A stretch of DNA of 64,000 nucleotides, taken from Streblospio benedicti. Lineage: Eukaryota; Annelida; Polychaeta; Spionida; Spionidae. The stretch's first letter is position 1, and each line of letters opens with the position of its first letter. The notes under the pieces were generated by a model. The model searched no databases. It saw nothing but the letters and a program-made list of their open reading frames with translations, and was not told the origin of the DNA. The translations under genes and the position numbers were made by a program. The stretch covers positions 21,129,077 through 21,193,076 of the forward strand of contig CM032659.1 of NCBI GenBank assembly GCA_019095985.1, given 5' to 3'. This document shows, one piece after another, positions 47,801 through 59,761 of the stretch.

Positions 47801-50800
47801 TATATTTTCTTCGAATTAGAATAGATCTATAAGACATCAATTGGTATGGAAACAAATGAATTATTTAAACACAGTTATTAGTCCTTAACTATTATTTCAC
47901 TTTGTGCATAATCACTGCATATACATCCATATCAATTTGCCACAAATAGAATTGTTTCTTCGAGCTGTGAATTCCAATGCTATATCAATTTCGGTAGAAA
48001 ATGATCATGCACATCACACACAAACAATATAATGTTGTTTTCTCATTTTGCAAATGGAACCGTTATTGTTGTTGGTTGTATACGTGTATTCGTCGTTCAC
48101 AAATGTCACCTGTCATGGTAATTTTGTTTGTCACATTTCCACACAGCATTACGCTCCACTTTGCGTGTACTTTAAAGATTTTATGCCACATACCAGCATC
48201 ATCTAGTTTGGGTTTTTTATTCAATCCACACGTTATTCAAACGTATCCAACTACATGTGATGCATGTATAATAGGATGTAACACTGCGTACGGGCAGTGT
48301 ATAAAAGTGATTACAGGGAATCAACCATGACCAGGTATAATTTTGTAAGGTACTAGTAATATCACCAAGTCCCTTTAACATACCGTTTTAGTGGGCCTCG
48401 TAACCTTATATATCCATACACAGAAGCCAATAAAAAGTTGCACCGCTATGATTTCTCGAAAAACATGCATTCTGAGACCCATAGAGTCCAGGACAAAATC
48501 AAAGCAAAATCAAAATCATGAGAATTTAGGCCAGACTATGTTGGGGCCGTCAGGGGTCCGCACTTCACGTCACCTCAGGATCTGCTAGTATATCCGGCCT
48601 TGTCGCCAAGTCAGTGTTTGTCCATACGGAGCTCATGTTATTACTGCTCATTGGTCCAGTTACAAACAAAAACGCTGTGTTGAGTAAATGGGCTGCATAA
48701 ACAACATCCTTCCTCAAAAACCAGCTTGTGCTACATCGCCCCATTTATAGCTTTCTTCTCGCGCATTATGCGTATATCATAATGCACGTACACATTATCA
48801 TATCTCATTCAGTGCAACAGTGAAATAAACATGGACACCGAGATGTTTGAACATGCGTTACGTGTATATTTCAATCAGATATTTTGTCGGTGTGGGGAGT
48901 TTTGTCTTTCATATCAAAGAGAAAGCATTTCTTATATCGAGGTGCAATTAATGATACAGTTTCTACAAAATGTATACCCGGTGCATATTTACACATGAGC
49001 ATACATAATGGATCTCCCTCATCTACGTACAGTGTACACCCAGCACAATGCTAAGTGTTGTGGATATCAATCCCATGTAGTAGTTTAGACTTATTATATT
49101 ATGCACTCCTCTATTTCCTAATAAATTTAAGAAGGACAAACTGAAGAAAATTATCACCATATTTGGAGGAAGTGGGTGTAAATACGGCACTTGCGTCATC
49201 CTGATTACTTTTTGCAGTCCTCTGGTGTTTACATTAACATGAGATCAGCGCTCAAAACAGTGCAGTGCTGCTTTGTAAATAAAAGCACACTTGACTATCA
49301 ACAGAATATAAAATATGAACTCCTTGTTACGTGCTTATAAATGCAGACCTTACAACAGTGGAAGAAATAGTGACTCTTAAGTGGAACCTCTCTATGACGG
49401 TCACCATAGTGGTCTCAATATACAGCGGGTCTCTTTACGGCGGTAGTCTTCTTACAAAGGATTTAATTGGAACGACCAAAAAATGACTAACAATAATTAT
49501 TAATACAATATAATAAACAATACTTAATAGTATTAATGTTTTAATGTACATAATTTCCAGTAGTATAGATTAAATAGTATATATTAATAATTATCGTCTA
49601 TTTGCGTTGATTTCCCTGAGGCAAAGTCTTGTGTTTCGTTCGTATGTGACTAACTAACTAATTGTGTATGTATGTAGTCTCCGGACAAGCTAGAACGTTT
49701 ACTGATGAACCGATTTCGTTCACAACTATGAGGTATGAGGCGACACCAAAATGATTCAATTTTGGCCACTTTGCCAATTACATAGTGCTTTCACAAGGCA
49801 TTCTTGGTCCATTTTCAACATTTTACTAGTATTGAATGCACAATGATGGCTCAATATCATACCAGCAGCAAAAGTCTACTTGGTGCTGTTTGCTGTTTGC
49901 AGGATCAATACATTGTGTACGTAGTTTGACGAAGCCAAAATGATTAGACAGTAGCCAACAATCATTTGTGGCTGATTACATGCATTGTAATTGTGTACTT
50001 TTTAATCGTGATTTGATTTTCCATAACATTTTAGTAGACATCTTTATTGCGTCGCTTCAGCTCAGCTGCTGAAGCAAGCATTGTGTTTGGTTCGTTTGTA
50101 TGTTTGTATGTCTCCGGACAAGCTAGCGGGCGTACCGATGAACCGATTTCGTTCAAACTTTAAACGACTATGAGATATGAGGCGACACCGAAGTGATTCT
50201 ATTTTGGGCGCTCTGTCAATTAAATGTTGCTTTCTAGAAGCGCTTTTATGACATTTTTTAATGATATTCAATGAACTTAGCCACCAAGAAAAAAATCAAT
50301 ATTTCAGCCAAGCAGTAAAATTGATTATTGGATTTGAAACTGATATTGATTATCATCTTGTTATTCAGTACTATTGTATGGCAACACAAATATCTTTTTG
50401 CAGAATATATTGATCCTGATTCATTCTGATGTTTTCTCCTCAAATTCATAAATTTCTTGATTGTAAAGTATACATTATTTCAGTATATATCTTAATCGCC
50501 CATAAGTGGCCATAAGTCAACGTCGTTCTAGCGACGCAGTGTTCTTTGAACACTTTTGATCTAGTTGCCAATAAGTCAACGGTGCTCTAGTGACGCTATG
50601 CTCTCTGAGCACTTTTAATCTAGTTATAGAAGTGTTCTATTCTGGAGCTTCTTACTGTAAATTACGTTGTATTCCCCCAATGTCTAATAAATAATGAATT
50701 GGTTGGTAGGATGCGTGGGTCCACTCACTGCATAGGGTAATAATATTTCTATGACGACACAAAAACACTAGACATTACAGTACGTCTTGATTGTTTTGAA

Positions 50801-53800
50801 AATAATAGCGGTTATCCCGAATTCTTAATTATATCAAAGTATTTGTCATTTACGTTTAACCACGTTTAAACATATTATGTTATTTGTATCTTAAATATTG
50901 TCTGTCTCGAAACTGTTACTATTATGTCTACATGTTCAAGATCACAAGTTTCAACTGTATAATTTCATTACTGTTGTTCCAGGAAGTCGACTAATGTGAA
51001 GGGAAACAAATCTTGCTGGGAATTCCTCCTTACGCAACATAAATGTGGCTATTTTAAGTCACTGCACTGGTTGCTCCATGTGAATGGTTGATACAGGAAG
51101 GGTTCTAACGTTCACACAATGAGCATTATATTGTAACTATGGCTGGGAATCCGTGAGTCATAGAACATACATGGAGCTTCCAGGGCCTGGTAAATAGTCT
51201 CATAATGGATTGCTCAGTGATATGTTGAGTGCACTCAACCTAAATGGGTGTCCCGTTGTGTACAAATTGCATTTTATACGGGTTTTTAATTTTCATTTTA
51301 TAAAAAAAATGTCTATTAATAAAGTTGTATGGACACTTCTATCTGTAATGTAAGTTAACACTGTGGTTAGTTTAAATTCGCCATATTGTTTTTTGCAATG
51401 CTTAATTATTCCATACAGAAAAAATACATATGTAGTGACGGATTAAAGCGGCTGAGCTCCTGTAGCCGGAGTCAAAAAGGTTTATACGCACAAAATATTA
51501 GACAACATGCACAAGGGGCTTCAGATTTAGACGAAACTTTAATACTCAAAATGTGCATGATGCAATAGCACCAATTAACAAGGGGTACCAATGATATATA
51601 CAATCAAGATGAAACATAATGAAAGGTTAAAGTCTGTAAAACTTACACTTTTAAGGTCGTTCACTTGAATCTCTTTCACACTGATCATTTATTCAGTGTT
51701 AGGAACGTAAAAAAAATGTGAATTGAATAATAAGTCGGAAATAAACGAGGATGTTAAATTGCTCCCTATTAATTGCCTAGCCTGTGCGCATTGTCTACCC
51801 ATGTGTATCAAATGGTGTTGAGAGTCGCAACGCCCCACACATTGAATCATACCCCTGGAGATATCGTAATAGGACACTAAGATTAAAATAATGGTCTTAA
51901 ACAAAGTAATACGAATCAGACGAAAGTATCAATTATTTTCTAGATTAACAAGGAATTTATTTTATGCCTCAATACTGGTGATATTAGAATTGTCACACAA
52001 GTTCTCTTTTAACATGTTATGTAGACCTGGTAAATGTATATTCATGGACAAACAAGCAGATATTTACTCGGGACATTATTTGACTTGGCATTAACAAGTC
52101 CTCAACAAACATTGACACACGTGCATAGAAGAATTGACACCTATTTGCTGGACTTAATAGGAACTTTTTGTGGCTCCCTCCAGGATCATGAAATGTTAAC
52201 ACACAGATGATCTAAATCCGTCGAATCCAAATCCACCGAAATTCCCAACCAGTGTGAGCCAGCTAAATCGGGACGGTCACACTGTCCGTATTAGGAGTTA
52301 TGTAACTGAGTCTGGCGGTGACGTCGGCGTCCCTGTTTGGGGCACTCGCCATAGGATTTTACTCAGTGAGTGACGTTAGTGGGTCAGGGGAGGAAAACAT
52401 GTAGTGGACAATGTAGGCCTGTGTGAGACACGAGTAGTCTCTTGCAATGTGCTACTCACTGTTTCAACCAGAATGTTAGTGACCTTTTACGACAGTTGAC
52501 TCTACGAATATATTGGTGTTCTCGGGTGGCATGAGTCGTAACGCGTTCTATATCATGCATAGTGAGTTCAGTCAGAATGTGTGTCTGCAGGTCGTCCCGG
52601 ATGAGTCGAATTTAGCTGCACTCAGAAAATGTTCATAATCTGCCTATTGAGTATTTATCGGCGAATATCGGCGAATATAATCCGAGTTACAGATAAGCGA
52701 ATCCAACTTTGATGGTGTGGTGAGGCAGCTGACTTAATGCATCACAACGTAAAATGGCCACCTATAGCAAGTACCGAGTATGTAGCGAGGGGTATGTACA
52801 TTGTTTTATGTAACGTTAGTAGAAACATAATACTCAACGATCCTCTACAAAGCCACGTGCACGTGTTATAGAACATGTCAGCGTCACCTAGCAACTCTAA
52901 TTACTCCAACTTATTGTACCGTATAATTCCGCCAACAAGTGGGGCCTGATTTCAGTGATGTATCGTGGTTTGGTGCATCACTGTTATGTGAAGCACTCGG
53001 AGCGGTGGGCCAATCGGGGGTGTGCATTCCAAGAACAATTTGAACCCCTGCTCGCATCGATACCAGCTCACACATTCCCATAAACTCTGGATCTGCAATG
53101 AATAGAATTAATTTGGCGAACTTCGACTCACGCTACAACGTCCTCTTATCTCTGGGTTTTCATATAGAGTGCGGCATTGCTGAGGGTATAATGTCTCACT
53201 AATAGTGCCACCACGAAATATGGGTCACTTCTTTCATTCATTAGTAACAGTGTTTCACTGAAAGAGAACTGAGGGGGCGGTTAGAAGTGTTTCTCTAAAT
53301 GAGACACCATTTGGGACTTAATTCCCCTCCCTCACTTTTCTTCTTATTTGAGGCAATTTGATATGCGCAATTTACAAGAAATCTTTGTCTGTAGTGCAGA
53401 GTTCACTCATTTTTTATGGTGGCTATGTTATATACCTGTAGCAATAAGATACTAGTAATGGACATACATAAAGTTGAACTATATGAGATTTCGTCAATTA
53501 TGGATCGGTAGTCTACATGCACAGATATATAGAGGGGTACATACATGTAGGGTCATACAGTGTAGAATCAATGGAAAGTTCCACACAAAGGCACTCGTCT
53601 GCGCCACTTGCCGTACTTTATTTGCACCGGCAGCACGTGTTCAGACCACACCACCGATCATTCCACGCGATTACACAGAGAACAGGTACAATGCAGCCAC
53701 TGTGGTGGACAGTTGTTCAAAGGTTAAGTGTCGGAGAATCCGGTACAGTCTTCTAAATCAATTTGATTGGGAATGAAATGAACTGGCTTAATTTTGTGGC

Positions 53801-56800
53801 TGTACTTTTGCGTGACCATGCAGACAAAGCCGACGATGGCTGAACAAAGAACTGTCTGTGCAGGGAACTATAAACGTGGCACTATTGATCTTCATTTCGC
53901 GGTTTGAACTCTCCTGAACTTTGCCGATCAGTTCGTGTTGAGTGCGGTGGCTAGGAGGGACGTACAGAAACAACTTGACACTATCTGACAAGCGAGAGTT
54001 ATAACCCGGGCACCGTAAATGGTATGATAGGGGATCGGAAGAAATACATTTATAAATAGGCATATTCCATAACAAAACACACACTTGTGGTGCGAAAATC
54101 TATTGCTACTCCAGAGTCAGCTGCCGCCTTCAAATATGCAGAATGTCATACCAAGGATAATGTGTTTCAATCTATCCTCTGGTCATATTGAATATGAAGG
54201 TGCCAGTACCCCTTATATCGATGTATACTATCATTGTATTGTCGGCTGTTTAATGGATACGCATAATTAGTGCATACTATTTGTGTACGCCCCCATCCCC
54301 TTTTAAATTTCCCACCTAAAAACTTCATTTTCATAGCATTTTTGGCAAGTCCGTCATCGTTCGTGTGCGTTTAAAACCCATGAATCCCTTTAAGTGCCCC
54401 CCCCGTCATTTTCCAAAAACCTGAATCAGCCGGTGAACATGTACACTAATTTATTGCAAATTGGTTATTTAAAGAATTTTACCTGGACTATACGTAATTT
54501 GTGTACCATTAAGTGGGTGTGGATACATGTATGTCACTAGTAACATGTAGGTCTGATGAATTTTTAATGTGCCATAATACATCCAGTGTAGTCCTGATTG
54601 CTATATTATGAATACAAAGGTAATAATATCCGTCAATGATCTTACCGTTCAAGTATAGCAGCAGCCAGCGGGTGCTATACATGTGCGTGTGTCCGCTGAC
54701 ACCTGCTGCGTGTAGTACATGTACACTGCTGATTGCTCACAGATCTTATTCATATACAATCTTCGACGCCGCCACTATAGGTGCACCCCCGATTTCCAAA
54801 CCCCAATCCGCCCCTTACAAAGCATCAAGTTCAGTTTTTCAAGACTTCCACTAGTTTTTTCCATACCCATCTTGAGACGTGATAAATGAAAGCCCCTAAT
54901 TTCATCAGAGTAAACCGCAAGCAGAAGTCAGCGGCAATAACCGGAACATTATATTTATCACGCAGTGAAGATTGAATAATATCAAATTTACCAAGTAACT
55001 TTAATCAAATCATGAATGTTTAGTTGTACTTAGAATAGCCAAGAAAATGTGTTGTGCTTATAATTGGCAAAGAGGAACAAGAGGCAATTTGTTGTATGAT
55101 GACTGTTTTCATGTACCAAGACAGAGGCCGCATGATGTAAGAGCCCAAGTTACATACAAAACCTGGACGGCCAGACATATCGATGTGCATATCGCGTTAC
55201 TGGGGACACTTGGTTTTACCAGTAGCTGTGATAGTGTATGTTTTGCTGTGAATAAACTAAGACATGTGATTATGGTTGATGTTTTAAGACATACATGTAT
55301 ATGAAGTGAATTTTCTGTGTTTGATATGGGTCTACTGACAACTTAGGATAAATAGAGACATGAACATGCACACCGTTCATATTTATTCTGTTAGAAAATA
55401 TCAGTATAGAAAATATTGCTATAGAACATTGGTATGATACAATAGTAGTTACAATAGATGGCCTACATGCCAAATTCAAACAAATGTGTGTTAACTTCAT
55501 AAAAGGCGCAATGAATTTGTGACAATGACCTAAATACCCAACATTAGATACCCTTTTTTATTAAACTATGTGGTACATTTTATTACTGGAGAAACCTCTC
55601 TAAATCAGTCGGTGATCTAAACGGGTGCCATAAAAAGATATTTTTATTTGGCCAACACTGTATATAGATTGTTTTGATACTGGTCTGTGGTCACTGGTAG
55701 CTTGTGGCATGCAGCAGGTCGTGGGTCCACGTGCACAGAGACACGAGTTTAGCTACAGACAGGTGTTGACTAATGCAGTGATAATTGCTGAACACTAATT
55801 ATTGATACATGGGCGGGAAATAGATGCAGCTCTAAATCATGGTACTTGATGAGTATATAACATAGAGTAAATGGAAACTATCGAACATCTTTGCTATCTA
55901 ACCCCACATACTTGACTGTTGACAAGAAGATAAATTACACGTAAGAGAGTCTATGCTTTAAAAAGTCTATGTTTACGTGGTTCTCACATTATTCATCTTG
56001 GTTCACGCTATCCCTACAGTCGTGTGCAGAATATTTGCCTGATGAAATTCTTTAGCCGTCACAAAACACTGTAAAATTTTGAAACGATGGACACCTACTA
56101 AATACACTTTCCTCGTCCGAGACATTTTAGTGTGTGTGTGTGGGGGGGATTATAAGGAAGTAGGATAAGGGGAAAAGGGCTGAAAAACGAGGGACATGGG
56201 AAAAAGGGCCCCAAAAAGAGGGATAAGGGATCTCCAATTAGTGGGATAAGGGAAAAACAGCCAAAAAAGAGGGATACGGAAAAAAGGGCCAAAAAGAGGG
56301 ATAAAGGGAAAAAAGGGCCAAAAAACATTTCCGTACTTGCGATGTGTACAGGTCAGCTATATAGATATCATCATAGGGACTTGTGAGTGTTCTACACATG
56401 TCCGTACTTTAATTACGAGTAGAAAACCCACAGATGTTGATGCTGTTCCTGGTTTGTGTAACTTGGACGTATTTTGATCGTTTCTTCCGAGTTTACTGAC
56501 ACCATCTACAATTGATCATGATGTACATGTTAACTGATTAAATTCTAAGTAAAATCTGGTGAAATACACTACATGTACTATGTTTACCGTATATTCACAC
56601 ATATCCGTAGCTCGAAACAAGCGTCTGGGCGAAGCGGCGGTCCTCTCGCTGGCACCGGTGGCGGCGGCTGCGGGTCGCGCTCCCCCGCGCTTCCATGAGC
56701 TCGACGTGAGCCGCACCGACAGCGTGTACGCCCTGAGGAATATGCTGCTGGACACGGCTGGCGGAGTAGATGTTCTTGTCAACAATGCTGGGCAGTACAG

Positions 56801-59490
56801 GTTTATCATGGTGAGTGAAAGCGATTGTGATGAAACATTACAATTTTTTTAACCAATATGTATACATTTACGTCCTTGATAGCCATTTGTATTGAAAAAC
56901 ATGTCACATGTGCATGCACTTATCAAGACGTATGTAAACTTACGTTTGATTTTGTAGATGAAGGACCACAGCGTGTACTGGCGTAACGCCAAGCGCACCA
57001 TGAAGACCAACTTCTGGGGTACGGTCAACATGTGTGAAGTGCTGTTCCCTCTGCTCAGGTCCAATGCCAGGTACTGTGAGTGGGTAAGGAGGGAAGAGGA
57101 ACTTTATCTTACTCAGCCCCCCCCACACACACACATTAGCAAATAAATGCACAATGTACAATGTATCCCAAAAGAGATTATTGGGAATACCTGATAATGG
57201 ATTTTGTAGACCTATGTCAAGACCATCTTGTAAAGTAAGAAATCCACATTTCTAAAGTAAAGAATGCTCCACCATTCAGTTGAATTAGTAAATCATCATA
57301 CGTAATTTGTTATAAGGACGCCGCCTTTACAATTGTATGTCCTTCTCATCTGGAGTCAGTCCCAGCTCATTTGTAACCCCATTTTCTTCCCTGTAGGGTG
57401 GTGAATATGACCAGCCTGCAGGGCCTGAGCACGCTGTACGCGTGCGCAGACGAGTTGCAGCAAGCATTTCGCGAGGCCACGCGCATGGAGGAGATCGAGA
57501 ACCTGATGACCGGCTATGTCAGGTAGCAATATCTACCAGTTACTTTATATATTTCCCTTTTTTAAGTTGAGTAGCATTTAAAAAGGTATTTGCAAACTGC
57601 TTATTCCGTGCATGTACAACGAATGATGTTATGTAATTGCGCAGTACTTGGCGTTTGTGCGCTTTGTGAATTACAGATAAGACTAGTATAGTTTTACTAA
57701 CTATTGATAAGTACAACTGCCGTGCATTCTGGCAGTCGTCTTTTGAAATTGGGAAGTTACAGTGAAGTTATCATCGGAATTCCACATCAATCCTCTAATC
57801 AAACACTTTAAATTTTTATTTCAACTTAAGCATACATTAGCACTGCAGGAGCGTGCGTGACACGACGTACGCTGCGCGCGGCTGGCCGGCCAGCGCGTAC
57901 GGCGTGAGTAAGCTGGGCGTGTTGGCGGCCACCGGCCTGCTGCAGGACAGACTCCACCACGACCCAGACTACAGCCAGCGGGACATCGCCGTCAACTGCG
58001 TGAGTTACCATGCCACCATTGTATGGGAGTACTTACAGAATATCCTCCGATTAAGACCACCTCCTTAAAGAGAACAACTTTATAACAAGACCGTTTCTTA
58101 CAGTCGCAAGACTCAGTTGGAATAACTATGAACCCCGACAATCAGACTCGTTCTCTGTTGAGCAGCTGGCCCGAATAGAAAGTTTGACTGCATTTTAATA
58201 GACCATGCAATAAAGGGATGCATCCAGTAATTCTTCTAAGCATCGACGTGTATGTTTGTTGCGAGGTGTTCCGAAGATTTGATTGGATATGACCAAACGC
58301 AAGAATTTGTATTTCAAAAGCGTTGTGGTCGTGGCTGTAGAGGTGTTATGAATATGATCTGCTGATTTGTTGCTCACAGCAGTCTATGCATCCTTGTCTC
58401 ATTTTTATCTGTCCACTATCAATGCAGCCATGCCACTACCGCTATATAAATTTGACGGTATATGATTATTGAAGAAAATTATATATGCACAGGTATCCCC
58501 GAAACCAGAAATAACAGGAATTATACACGTGTTTTTTTAAAATACAGATTAATGTTCATGTCTGCTCAATATACATGTAGTTGTTCAATGTCCGCCCCCC
58601 CCCCTTCACTCGAAACTCTGCAAGATGGGAGGATCATTTCCTCTATTTCTTTCCATAAGCGCAGATAGTCAGTTTGAATTTGCCTGGTCTATTTCACAGA
58701 AGTTTTTACCAAATTAAATCGTCATGCCCAATATGTTATGATTACGCAGATGAATAAGTTGAGATGCAATTACAGTTTGAACTGTCCTTACCAAAACTAC
58801 TATGAAAACGTTGATGCGCAGTACATTTACATACGTGTATATTGTTTGTATTCATAAAATATAACACCTAATATGTTCTTGCATTCTTACAGTGTTGTCC
58901 TGGATACGTAGCCACAGGTCTCAACAACTACATGGGATATAAAACCATCGACGAAGGTATTTTTTATGTTGTCAACTGTACATCTGTCATGATGTAGGCC
59001 ATCTGTCATTGTTATAGAGGCATCCGTAAGCTATGAGAGTTCGCTATCAGGGGCGAGATGGTATCAAATTTCAAGGAAGTGCTAGGCATATATTTATTTA
59101 ATGTCAAGTGCATGTTGGTGGTCGTCATTGTTGATTCCAGTCATCAGACTAATTCTAAATACACGTAGAAGAACAATGTTCGAGTGTTTCATATAAATCT
59201 TTTTGACTACAAAATCATTCAATCACAAGTGTTTTTGACTTCTCCTGAGACGAGGTTATGTCTTAACGCATGTCATCAGAAAACTTGACCAGATAATTTA
59301 GTGGTAAGCGCTAATTTGGTATTCCAACGCCAAAGTAGATCAGCTGATCAGTTTGTTTATGTTTTATACAATGCAGACGGTAGCACCAGTCGACGCGAAA
59401 ATTGATTTAATTTATTAAATAATTCAGGCAGACATTACGTAGAAACTGTGAGGTTTGTGATTCATTGTATGACACGATTCTAGGAGCCTA

Positions 59491-59564
<74 letters not shown>

Positions 59565-59698
59565 ATGCTGATGCTGATGCTGATGATGATGCTGATGCTG
59601 ATGCTGATGCTGATGCTTCTGCTGCTGATGCTGATGCTGATGCTGCCAATTGATTGGTTGCTTAATTGATTGTATGATTGATTGATTGTATGTTTGAT

Positions 59699-59761
<63 letters not shown>

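Larger units (their letters stand above)
46773..56610 (+). other. 9.8 kb repeat-rich intron of the carbonyl reductase gene
   Basis: Contains an AACC microsatellite (about 46826-46873), a GGATCTGC-family piece (about 48430-48595), Helitron-like copies (about 49590-50640), a C-rich repeat (54285-54430) and a G/A-rich minisatellite (56150-56330). No additional exon is needed to join exons 2 and 3, and I saw no convincing one. Confidence 0.7.

Noticed and set aside
53474-53776. Two overlapping + strand ORFs in the carbonyl reductase intron
   Set aside because: No recognisable domain, no splice sites fitting the gene, and both frames are equally open.
59465-59653. Poly-Ala/Asp open frame
   Set aside because: Translation of the TGC and TGATGC microsatellite inside a carbonyl reductase intron.
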